In this document: one piece after another, positions 10,601 to 16,743 of the stretch
How the letters are laid out: each line of letters starts with the position of its first letter
Position numbering within the stretch: position 1 is the first letter of the stretch
Notes under the pieces: generated by a model
Seen by the model: only the letters and a program-made list of their open reading frames with translations
What the model was told of the DNA's origin: nothing
Database searches by the model: none
Assembly: GCF_022179805.1 (NCBI RefSeq)
Contig: NZ_BPUO01000014.1
Span: 62,001-126,000 of the forward strand
Reading direction: 5' to 3'
DNA: 64,000 nucleotides
Source of the DNA: Cupriavidus pauculus
Lineage (GTDB): Bacteria; Pseudomonadota; Gammaproteobacteria; Burkholderiales; Burkholderiaceae
Position numbers and translations under genes: made by a program

Positions 10601-12858
10601 TTCTCAACGCCGACGGCAGCTACGTCTACAGCGTCAACGACAGCCTTGCGGCGGTGCAGGCGCTAAAGGCGGGCGAGTCACTGACGGAGACCTTCACCTA
10701 CACGATGCGCGACACCGGTGGCTTGACGAGCCAGGCCACGCTGACTATCACGATCCTCGGCCGCTACGACGCGCCGGTTGGCGTAGACGACACCACCGAC
10801 GCCACGCCGGCTTCGTCTGTTACGCCGGCCATCGATGCCACCGGCAACGTACTGCCCAACGATACCGACGTCGATGCCGCCGACACCCGCGCGGTGAGCG
10901 GCATCCGTGCCGGCGCCGAAGCGGCTGGCGGGACGCTGACCGACGTAGGCACCGGCACCGTGCGCGTGAATGGCCTGTACGGCTTCCTCGAAATCGGTCC
11001 GGACGGCAGCTTCCGCTACCACGCTGACGAAACCAATCTCGTCGTCCGGGCACTGTCACCCGGGCAGAGCCTGACCGAGCGCTTCACCTATCAGGTGGTA
11101 GACGGCGGCGGCCTGGTCGACCTGGCACAACTGACCGTGACCATCCACGGAGTCAACGACCTGCCGCATGCGCCCGATGTGCTGACGCTGGCCGTCGAAG
11201 CTGGCGGCGTGAACAACACCACGCCGGGCCGCGATCCGGTGGGCAACGCGCTGGTCAACGCCACCGATCCGGAGAACGGGCCACTGACCGTGGTGGGTAT
11301 CCGCACCGGCTCGGAGACCGGCAGTGGCACGGCCGGCTTGATCGGCGTGCCGTTGCGCGGCCAGTACGGCACGCTGGTGCTGCGCGCCGACGGCAGCTTC
11401 ACTTACATCGTCGACAACGACCTGCCGGCGGTACAGGCACTGCGCAACCCCTCGGACATCCTGCTCGACAACTTCACCTACACCATCAGCGACAACTTCG
11501 GTGGGCAGGACCAGGCCAATCTGCGCGTGCTGATCTTCGGCAAGGACGACACGCCGGTAGCGGTCAACGACCAAGGCGCGGCCATCGAGGCCGGCGGGCA
11601 TCTGAATGCCGTCCCGGGGGCCGACGCGGTTGGCAATGTGCTTGCCAACGATACCGACGTCGATGACAACGACACCAAGACCGTGACCGTGATCACCGGC
11701 CCGACCGGCGACGGCGTGGTGGCCGGTGCCACGGTGGGCCGCTACGGCACGCTGACGGTGCAGACTGATGGCAGCTACCGCTACGTGGTGGACAACGACA
11801 ACCCCACCGTACAGGCGTTGCGCACGGCGGGCGAGACGCTGACCGAGGTCTTCACATACACGGTGACCGATGCCGGCGGCCTGTCGGCCGTGGCCACGCT
11901 GACGATCACCATCGCCGGCCAGAACGATGCGCCGGTGGCGCACGACGACGCCGGTGCCGTGGACAACACGCGCGCCGAAACGTCCACGTCCGGCAACGTG
12001 CTGCCCAACGACAGCGATGTGGATGGTGGCGATCATCTCGAAGTGATCGGCGTGCGTCCGGGCACCGAGGCGCAGGGTGGGACAGCAGTCCCGCCGGGCA
12101 CGCGCATCGCCGGTGCCTACGGCTTCCTGACCCTCAATGCGGACGGCAGCTACACGTACGAGATCGACCTGACCAATCCGGCCGTGCTGCAGGCGGCGGG
12201 CCGTGGCCCCATCCTGCAGGACACGTTCACTTACACCATTGAGGACCTGGCAGGCGCGACCGACCAGGCGCAACTGGTCATCACGCTCAATATCGACGCC
12301 CCGTACGTGCCGCCGCCGACTTTCAACTATTTCTCCGATCTGGATGAGCCGGGGAGACGCGGAGGCACGAACCTGGGCGTGGACCCCGTGGTCTTCGTGA
12401 CGCCGGAAGTGCGCGACGCGGCCCGCGCGGGAGAAATGGGCAACTTCTACATTCGCGGGGAGCGTCCGGACCTGTTCCTGCCGCCGGAGATCCGCGCCAC
12501 ATCCATCGCCGCCGGGCTGGGGCAGGACCCGGACAACGCGTTGATGCTGCAGTCCACCTTGCGGCAGCTCCAGGCGATTGCCAGTCTGGAGGCCGCCCGC
12601 ATGGCCGGACGACACGGCGTGGTTTCGCTATCGGCCGACGGCTGGTTGCCCGACCCGTCGGTGTTCGCGCTGAAAGGCATTGAGGCGCGCCCGGAGAAGC
12701 CCGCCGAGAAATCCGAGCCGCAGCGCGGCAAGCCCGGCCAGCGCGCCAAGCCCAGCGCCACCGGGCCGCGTGCCGCGGCGTCGTTCAGCGAACAGGTCCG
12801 CCAGCTTGCCGCCCGCGCTGTGACGCCGGCAGACGGTTCCAGACAGGAGCAACCATGA
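1651..12858 (+). CDS. Giant LEPR-XLL/DUF4347/DUF11-like/VCBS-repeat surface protein (adhesin)
   Basis: This is a ~3,735-residue secreted or cell-surface protein, presumably adhesive. In order: an N-terminal LEPR-XLL-like motif (LELRLLYDAAA, residues 17-27); a DUF4347 domain (about 62-226) with GHG at H118 and YGC at C159; a long series of DUF11/isopeptide-type Ig-like modules (about 230-1840); an SdrD B-like segment (about 1841-1920); a cadherin-like module (about 1966-2100); eleven VCBS-type repeats (about 2103-3550); and a proline/lysine-rich tail. There is no Sec signal peptide and no RTX nonapeptide. An upstream in-frame ATG at 1576 would add an Arg-rich 25-residue extension and cannot be excluded. 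The stop overlaps the next gene by 4 nt (ATGA), so it is translationally coupled to the export genes. The adhesin role is inferred from architecture. Confidence 0.9.
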   Translation: MSDTSTTFLPASRALALELRLLYDAAAGVAVEHQQQAQQPQPDGAPPPTQAPDAHDAHPAGKQLLVIDARVNGASELAQSASPGTEVLVVEAGQDGVAAVLAALERIGQVSSIQILGHGTPGEITLGTSELTASSGDTGRAAGWASHLTQDADILLYGCRTGAGAEGEALIQRLASVTGADVAASTNDTGSASSGGDWVLEASTGPIESHLDVNATELDHYSGLLANAAPTTTLGSTGETILIGGDASVNVTFTNPSSQPGYAPYLDVLMPTTGYDGDDGVSFVSATYLGTPLVAHVVTFGADGTALHPIAKDASGNPLVIRASDYGYRAGDQLVVLELPYASFSNGQPSATVTINVHMSDLADANKPHVISVRGGFQFGNDALDNPAQDPSLVETAFDTFTLQSTPLELTQTTDMVEGETATGENFEHSLTVTATPAPGQTLNNVSISQNLPGTILVDSITPAAGGNITSLTLADGTVYTNAGDIATVLAGGAYVKSYTVVYAAITGPTNTVVRFIVPQTDSDGSNVLDPVSGDDRGITVAAPQATADWTPLDPRDVPLAPAPPFVEVAANGDPLSFTAKSITLHKSVSIGSDTGTAGLSPGDTLAFQYDIAVSDYFAFGQTLLRTGQLTITDTLGDGMTFTGTPVMTFQQNGQSYTVPLVFTLGAKGPNGTVITFDLARSIRNAGLPIGILAGDLSGNNTREGATIATIRYQATVDEAYQATYPQSEINEGDSLGNTAQIDGVVALDAFNSGGDQSDGSQTTVTVPTSSISTDVFLVNGVPPQGDFELHPGDVVTFRMSYDLTTGDYENFKLTAYLPLPLFDANVSWSNGIGVNQWSAGPGDSHPGSVISVTPGPGNSVIFDFGSFVLRGNIVGNNRIELLFTMRVGDQPFADQRSITVLGQSQQTTTIGQQPLISTDPALVQSVAEPTLNIKHGVVSSTGGTVSGTTGTWSAAGTGGAAFTGAVTDLAAVDGMVTNMDAGDIIRLATAIENTGGGGAFDVSTTITLPSGLAFLNGSLSAANLRISRGDGTLLVAGVDYTVSGNSITFLDANNQASLLAGRPGSVNDTSGANVVVITYDTVAQQGVLAGRNLQSSGVLTHYASVNGGTDFTPTDLVDTAAELVAVPVVTKFFQDGTSVPADSASSASQTTGANLVVGETMVYDIVVTLPEGSTQSLSLTDIVPAGMMLDTSFGNGGYQLITTRSGSGALAGDFNGTVTVASVGTTDGNPVADGSDARIVFSASSALGDNVVTNNSFVIRVRLVASNVIGNQSGTQLPNSASVTYTDPDGDTPNGTTGVDRTVSLTGARPTVSVVEPTLVLGQTVATTGSIAGVDRGDVMTYTITISNGTGSGDFNAYDVQLRDVLPEELDGVTIIGVTLSGGATISGPGDFVIVNGVLQTAAGSKLDIPRGASVVIQIRGTVNALVGTSGSIDNPVNVSWTSLSGAVAGERTGADGLLNTGVLNDYQVQNVNETRVAAGGAISHVGGMLDTPLGTPTTADPEDLAVGEIVHYRVAILVPEGATADTSVQVVLPEGMTFINDGSALLSFISDPTAGGSPGLQTLDGSFIIGGTLYLNGGVNNAGDTLLQGDLSGPLRAQGVIDPSRIDTSNPRVVTVRLGSLVNSNQDADFEGFYFEFNARVDNSAGVQAGTQLPVHAVFLSGSTVRTTTADVIERVVEPQITNLDKSVIAFNPGVGTPFGTATYSLGFSNTGTSTAYDVVLSDVLPAGGQGLAVQSVTIDGVAFAPNALPAGFTLTATGNQLTLNIAALQAGHSVGLIYTASLPNNVLLADTSATVTYTSLPDTFSNFAGTAVGTAGSVTGERTGSLSGPNDYQDADGAGVSYLSGTLWNDTDSATTSSTPDGPGIAGQTVTLTWAGADNDLTTTADNQVYTTTTDANGFYSFGVLGRGVFRVDAPPTIALANPTGTVNARIDSDGATQLARIQFTDGDGGVAVAGNVGYVERNDPPVNSLPASPSVNEDTPLAIVGLTISDPDAGTGLINVTLSVSHGVLTLSPGAAAIVAGALGTGSFTLQGSQADINAALATLVYTPSANFNGNETLVIRTDDRGQRGDVDGDGIPFEPTDDNLSDTDSLAITVIAVNDAPIAVADVDTAVEAGGTNNGTAGVNPTGNVIANDIDVDIATNQDVLTIVNVSFGATTVTVAPGVTPSLIAGNFGVLEMTDTGGYRYVVDNNNAAVQALRLSTDKLTEVFTYTITDLAGVTSTATLTITIQGANDTPTAVNDTGDATEAGGAANGTPGSDGLGNVLGNDTDVDAGDSKSVTRFASGVLGSLGPIVAVPAGGTADSGGASTLGQFGTLRIGADGSFHYVIENNNAQVQALNVGGTLTDTFSYEVTDVGGLRSVAVLTITIHGANDNPVAVDNAASASAAQVDVGTGTVIGTPVNPTGNVILDERVPGASGEIDSDVDNPVASDVVSQIRPDATGATDTAVTAGGVTINGAYGQLVINPDGSYQYLVDSTNAAVVVLGPNDTLQDAFVYTLLDPGGGTSTARLIVTVHGVNDNPVANDVSATASEAGGVANGSGGAPATGDATANDIDPDGDTITVVNIAFGGTSLAVPVGGSVTIAGLYGSLTINDHGEFTYNVNDSLAVVQALRRPTDTLTEVFTYTDSDGALTSSALIHIRITGTNDNPVAVNDATFALEAGGAGNAGLDPVGDVLANDSDVDANGETKVVAGARAGVESAGAVADSMSSSIQVVGQYGTLVLNTDGTFRYVVDNANPLVDGLNIGQSLSETFTYKVRDAAGATDLAELVVTINGANDPPVAAPQRADAFEAGGLANGTPGSNPAGNLLVASTDVDDFTRTVTAFRTGDRSATGSVTFGTIGQLLRGHYGSLLVNTDGSYQYFVDNDDPTVQRLRTAGDTLTEYFTFFVTDNGGLSDSNNLVVVIHGANDTPIAVADGSTAIERGGTFNGTPGQAAIGNVLNNDTDIDSGDSKTATAIQTSGGATGVIGTSLTGLYGGLVLNADGSYVYSVNDSLAAVQALKAGESLTETFTYTMRDTGGLTSQATLTITILGRYDAPVGVDDTTDATPASSVTPAIDATGNVLPNDTDVDAADTRAVSGIRAGAEAAGGTLTDVGTGTVRVNGLYGFLEIGPDGSFRYHADETNLVVRALSPGQSLTERFTYQVVDGGGLVDLAQLTVTIHGVNDLPHAPDVLTLAVEAGGVNNTTPGRDPVGNALVNATDPENGPLTVVGIRTGSETGSGTAGLIGVPLRGQYGTLVLRADGSFTYIVDNDLPAVQALRNPSDILLDNFTYTISDNFGGQDQANLRVLIFGKDDTPVAVNDQGAAIEAGGHLNAVPGADAVGNVLANDTDVDDNDTKTVTVITGPTGDGVVAGATVGRYGTLTVQTDGSYRYVVDNDNPTVQALRTAGETLTEVFTYTVTDAGGLSAVATLTITIAGQNDAPVAHDDAGAVDNTRAETSTSGNVLPNDSDVDGGDHLEVIGVRPGTEAQGGTAVPPGTRIAGAYGFLTLNADGSYTYEIDLTNPAVLQAAGRGPILQDTFTYTIEDLAGATDQAQLVITLNIDAPYVPPPTFNYFSDLDEPGRRGGTNLGVDPVVFVTPEVRDAARAGEMGNFYIRGERPDLFLPPEIRATSIAAGLGQDPDNALMLQSTLRQLQAIASLEAARMAGRHGVVSLSADGWLPDPSVFALKGIEARPEKPAEKSEPQRGKPGQRAKPSATGPRAAASFSEQVRQLAARAVTPADGSRQEQP
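7957..12300 (+). repeat. Eleven tandem VCBS-type protein repeats
   Basis: Repeat units of about 126-146 codons begin near 7957, 8359, 8776, 9214, 9598, 9991, 10387, 10768, 11155, 11545 and 11923. Each opens with NDxPVAVxD, carries GNVLxNDxDVD, then YGxLxLNxDGSYxYxVDN and LTExFTYTVxDxGG, and ends with ATLTITIxGxND. Units 3, 8 and 11 lack the EAGG motif. The sequences have diverged enough that they are not a simple DNA-level array. Confidence 0.9.
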
Positions 12859-14579
12859 AGCGACGCTTTCACCGGCCGATCCTGCTGGCCGTCGCCTCCA
12901 CGCTGATGGGGACAGCGTGCACCACGGTCACCACGCCGCAGCCTTACACACCGGACCAGGTCCGGCAGCGTGCGGCGGACGACCGGCGCGACATCTACAA
13001 CGAGCAGGAGCCCGTGACACACCCGATCACGTTCTACGAGGCCGCGGCGCGGGCGCTTAAATACAACCTGGACTACCGGCTGAAGCTGATGGAAAGCTCG
13101 CTGTCGCGCAGCCTGGTGGACGTGACGCAGCACGAGATGCTGCCCAAGCTGGTGGCGGGGGCCGGCTACACGTGGCGCAACAATGATTCCGGCGGCACGT
13201 CCGTCGGCATCGAGGACGGACAGGTCAGCTTGCGTCCGTCGACGTCGGAACAGCGCTACCACCGGCTGGCCGATCTCAACCTGACATGGAGCACGCTCGA
13301 CTTCCTGGTGGCCTACGAGCGCACGCAGCAGAAGACCGACCAGGTGCTGATGGCCGAGGAACGGCGCCGCAAGGTCGTCCAGAACGTGCTGCAGGACGTG
13401 CGCAATGCCTATTGGCGCGCGCTGGGCGCGCAGCGGCTGATCGGCAACGTCGACGGCTTGCTGGTGAAGGTCAACGACGGCCTGAAGAACGCGCAGGAAG
13501 CCGAGGAAAAGGGCTACCTGCCGCGTGCCCAGGCCCTGGCATACCAGCGCGCGCTGCTCGATGCGGTGAGCCTGCTGTCCACGCGCCGGCAAGACCTGGA
13601 ACTGGCCCGCGCCGAACTGGCGGCGCTGATGTCGATGCCGCCGGGCGAGAAGTACGAACTGGCCGACGGCCCCGAACTGGCCATGCCGTTCGACCGCTTC
13701 GACATCGGTGCGCTGGAACAGGCCGCGCTGGAGAACCGCCCCGAGGTCATGGAGGAGTGGTATCGCAAGCGCGTCAGCGAGAACGACATCAAGATCGCCA
13801 AGGCCGAACTGTGGCCGAACCTGACGCTGGACCTGGGCGGGCACTACGACTCCAACGACCTGCTGTTCAACAACACGTGGGCGGCGGTGGGCGTGCGTGT
13901 GTCGTACAACCTGTTCAACCTGCTGAAGAAGCCCGCGCTGGATGCTGCCCAGGATGCCCAGAACAAGGTGTCGGACATGCGCCGGCTGTCGTTGTCGATG
14001 GCGGTGCTGACGCAGGTGCGCGTGGCCGTGCAGCGCTACCACCTGGCGCGCGAACAGCTCGACTTCGCCGATCGCAGTATGAAGGTGGACGGCCGCATGC
14101 GCGACTTTGCCGAAGCCAGCGCGCGGGTGTCGGCGGACTCGAAGCTGGAGTTCATCCGCGCCGACGCACGCTGGTTGCTGGCGCAGTACCAGCGCTATGC
14201 CGCGTACTCGGAGGCGCAGGCCGCGTGGGGGCGCCTCTATAACTCGATCGGGCTCGATGTGATGCCCGACCAGATCGGCAGTCACGACGTGGCCACGCTG
14301 GCGGCCGGCATCGAACGGACACTGCAGGGCTGGGAGCAGCAGACCTTCCAGGCGCCGCAATCGCAGCAGACGCCGCCATCACCGCAATCGCCGCAGGGGC
14401 CGCAGCCAGCGCCGACAACGGGCGGGCCGCAAGTCTCGCAAGGTGCGACCGTTTCCGCGACGGTTGCGCAGGTTCTCCAGATGTCGTTGCCATTGCCATC
14501 CACACCGCCTCGGCCGCCGATGACTCCAACTACCGTTCAACCCGTCCAGCCATCCCAGCCAACATCGACCAATCCATGA
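12855..14579 (+). CDS. TolC-family outer-membrane efflux protein
   Basis: 574 residues. It starts with a basic N-terminus and hydrophobic segment ending in GTAC near residue 22, a poor lipobox but compatible with a lipoprotein or exported protein. The body has two long helical halves rich in Ala, Leu, Gln and Arg, as in TolC/OEP proteins (for example the VRNAYWRALGAQ-like region and the final YNSIGLDVMPDQIG segment). The C-terminal 100 residues are Pro/Gln-rich and unusual. The start codon overlaps the giant gene's stop (ATGA) behind an AGGAG site, and the stop overlaps the next start in the same way. It probably forms the outer-membrane exit duct for the giant protein. Confidence 0.88.
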   Translation: MKRRFHRPILLAVASTLMGTACTTVTTPQPYTPDQVRQRAADDRRDIYNEQEPVTHPITFYEAAARALKYNLDYRLKLMESSLSRSLVDVTQHEMLPKLVAGAGYTWRNNDSGGTSVGIEDGQVSLRPSTSEQRYHRLADLNLTWSTLDFLVAYERTQQKTDQVLMAEERRRKVVQNVLQDVRNAYWRALGAQRLIGNVDGLLVKVNDGLKNAQEAEEKGYLPRAQALAYQRALLDAVSLLSTRRQDLELARAELAALMSMPPGEKYELADGPELAMPFDRFDIGALEQAALENRPEVMEEWYRKRVSENDIKIAKAELWPNLTLDLGGHYDSNDLLFNNTWAAVGVRVSYNLFNLLKKPALDAAQDAQNKVSDMRRLSLSMAVLTQVRVAVQRYHLAREQLDFADRSMKVDGRMRDFAEASARVSADSKLEFIRADARWLLAQYQRYAAYSEAQAAWGRLYNSIGLDVMPDQIGSHDVATLAAGIERTLQGWEQQTFQAPQSQQTPPSPQSPQGPQPAPTTGGPQVSQGATVSATVAQVLQMSLPLPSTPPRPPMTPTTVQPVQPSQPTSTNP

Positions 14580-15364
14580 TCGCGCCTCTGGCATCTTTTC
14601 ACACCCGGATGGCGCTGCGCCTGGCCACGGCCACGATGGCGGCGATGGCCATCCCGGCGGCGGCTGCCGCACCGGGCACCGACCCCGGCGCCATCCGCGT
14701 ACTGCTCAGCGCCGACCCCGAGAGTACCGTCGCCGCCACCATGAGCGGCACCATCGTCAAGCTGCTGGCCGCGCTGGGGCAGACGGTCGGCAAGGGCAAG
14801 GTACTGGTGCAGATGGATTGCGCCGAATCCCGCGCCCGTCAAGGCATGGCCGAGGCCGAACTGGCGGGCGCCGTTGAAACGCTGCAGGCCAAGTCCGCAC
14901 TGCGCAAGCTGGACGCCGTGGGGGATACCGAACTGAACCTGGCCAAGTCCGCCGCCGACCGTGCAGCGTCCGCCGTGACGCTGGCCAAGACACAGGTAAG
15001 CCACTGCTCGGTGGAAGCCCCATTTTCGGGCCGCGTGGCCAAGGTCTATGTGCGGCCGCATGAGAGCGTAAACGCCGGGGCGCCGCTGGTGGACCTGGTC
15101 AGCGACGGCCCGATCAAGCTGCGGCTGAACATCCCGTCGACCATGCTGCGCACCGTGAAGATCGGCACGTTGTTCACCGTCAGCATCACCGAGACCGGCA
15201 AGAGCTATGGGGCGCGGGTGTCGGCCATGAACTCGCGGGTGGATGCGGTGGCGCAGTCCATCGAGATCGAAGGGCGCCTGCAGGCACCGGCCACCGACCT
15301 GTTGCCGGGCATGAGCGGCGTGGCGCAGTTCCCGCCGGCCACGGCAGTCACGCAGGCGAGGTGA
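14576..15364 (+). CDS. Periplasmic adaptor subunit (HlyD/RND MFP-like)
   Basis: 262 residues. An Ala-rich hydrophobic N-terminus looks like a signal peptide. Two lipoyl half-motifs (SGTIVKLLAALGQTVGKG near residue 60 and APFSGRVAKVYVRPHESV near 150) flank a short alpha-helical hairpin, followed by a beta-barrel domain ending in LLPGMSGVAQF. This is the classic short membrane-fusion-protein plan. It is coupled to the TolC-like gene by an ATGA overlap and lies 4 nt before the next adaptor gene. It should bridge an inner-membrane component and the TolC-like duct. Confidence 0.85.
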   Translation: MIAPLASFHTRMALRLATATMAAMAIPAAAAAPGTDPGAIRVLLSADPESTVAATMSGTIVKLLAALGQTVGKGKVLVQMDCAESRARQGMAEAELAGAVETLQAKSALRKLDAVGDTELNLAKSAADRAASAVTLAKTQVSHCSVEAPFSGRVAKVYVRPHESVNAGAPLVDLVSDGPIKLRLNIPSTMLRTVKIGTLFTVSITETGKSYGARVSAMNSRVDAVAQSIEIEGRLQAPATDLLPGMSGVAQFPPATAVTQAR

Positions 15365-15368
15365 CGCC

Positions 15369-16736
15369 ATGCAGGCACAGCCCCAGGGTGACGTCGTCCT
15401 GCTGCTGCAGCTCGCCGAGCTGGAAAGCCTGTCGCGGCAGGCCGATACGGTGCAGCAGCTCAGCTTCCATATCGCCAACGATGCCTATCCGTTGCTGCGC
15501 TACCGGCAGGCGCTGGTGTTCGAATCGCATGCGGGCGGCCTGCGCCTGCTGAACATCTCGGGGATGGTGTCGCTGGACGAGCAGTCGCCCTATGTGGTGT
15601 GGCTGGGCTATGCGCGCACGTGGTTGCGCCAGCGGCTGACCAGCGGCGAGCCCCAATGGCTGACGCCGGCCGACGCCGCCCAGGCCAGCGAGATCGTGCG
15701 TGGCGGCTGGGAGGAGTGGTGGTCGGGCGGCATCTGGGCGCTGCCACTGAAGACGCGTGGCGGCCAGGTGCTGGGCTGGGCGATCTTCCTGCTCGATGCG
15801 GTGCCGTCGGCGGGGCACAGTATCGTGATGACGCGCCTGTCGCAGGCGTGGGGCTATCACTGGGAGATGCTGGCCCGGCGCCAGCCAAAGCTGTCGCGCT
15901 GGTGGGGCACGCGAACTCGCCGCATCGCCATTGCCGTGGCGTTGCTGGTGCCGTTAATTCCCGTGCGGCAGAGCGCGCTGGCGCCCGCCGAGATCACGTC
16001 GCTCGATCTGCAGATGGTGAGCGCGCCCATCGAAGGCGTCATCAAGGTCATTCACGTCAAGCCGAACCAGACCGTCAAGGCAGGCCAGCCGCTGTTCTCG
16101 CTGGACGACACCACGCTTGCCCACCGGCTCGACGTTGCCGCACAGGCCGTTGCGGTGGCCGACGCCGAGCTGCTGGCCGCGCGGCAGAGTTCGTTCCGCA
16201 ACGACGACAGCAAGGCGCAACTCACCACGCTGCAGAGCAAGGCCGAGGAGCGCCGCGCGGAACTGGAGTCGATCCGTTCGCAGCTTCAACGCCAGACCGT
16301 CTTTGCCCCGCGCGATGGCGTGGCCGTGTTCGCCGATATCAATGACTGGCTCGGCAAGCCCGTGGTGACTGGCGAGCGCATCATGCAACTTGCCAATCCT
16401 GACCAGCCCGCGATGCTGATCCAGCTTCCGGTGGCCGACGCCATGACGCTGGCGGTGGGCGCCCCGGTAAGCCTGTTCCTGACGGTGCGACCGTTAAAGC
16501 CGCTGACGGGCACGCTGATCGAAACCAGTTACCAGGCGGTGCCGACACCCGAGGGCGTGCCGAGTTACCGCCTGCGTGCCAGCATCGACCCCGCCGAAAA
16601 CGCTGAAAACGCCGAACCCGGCGTGGCCCGTATCGGCCTGAAAGGCACCGCGCGCATCAAGGGTGGATGGTCAGTGCTTGGCTATGAAATCCTGCGCCGC
16701 CCGCTGGCCAGCCTGCGGGCGCTGACGGGCCTGTGA
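15369..16736 (+). CDS. HlyD-type adaptor with N-terminal GAF-like cytoplasmic domain
   Basis: 455 residues. The first ~175 residues have no signal peptide and look like a GAF-type sensory fold (inference from pattern only). A transmembrane helix follows (about residues 180-200), then a lipoyl half (APIEGVIKVIHVKPNQTVKAG), a coiled hairpin rich in Ala, Gln and Glu, the second lipoyl half (VFAPRDGVAVFADINDW) and a beta-barrel domain. It is therefore an inner-membrane-anchored adaptor with a cytoplasmic head. Neighbours are the short adaptor (4-nt gap) and the M50 protein (7-nt gap). The cytoplasmic head could recognise the substrate. Confidence 0.8.
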   Translation: MQAQPQGDVVLLLQLAELESLSRQADTVQQLSFHIANDAYPLLRYRQALVFESHAGGLRLLNISGMVSLDEQSPYVVWLGYARTWLRQRLTSGEPQWLTPADAAQASEIVRGGWEEWWSGGIWALPLKTRGGQVLGWAIFLLDAVPSAGHSIVMTRLSQAWGYHWEMLARRQPKLSRWWGTRTRRIAIAVALLVPLIPVRQSALAPAEITSLDLQMVSAPIEGVIKVIHVKPNQTVKAGQPLFSLDDTTLAHRLDVAAQAVAVADAELLAARQSSFRNDDSKAQLTTLQSKAEERRAELESIRSQLQRQTVFAPRDGVAVFADINDWLGKPVVTGERIMQLANPDQPAMLIQLPVADAMTLAVGAPVSLFLTVRPLKPLTGTLIETSYQAVPTPEGVPSYRLRASIDPAENAENAEPGVARIGLKGTARIKGGWSVLGYEILRRPLASLRALTGL

Positions 16737-16743
16737 GCCGATC

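Noticed and set aside
7957..12300. CRISPR or DNA-level satellite array
   Set aside because: Periodicity is at the protein-domain level (126-146 codons) with strong DNA divergence; no spacers.
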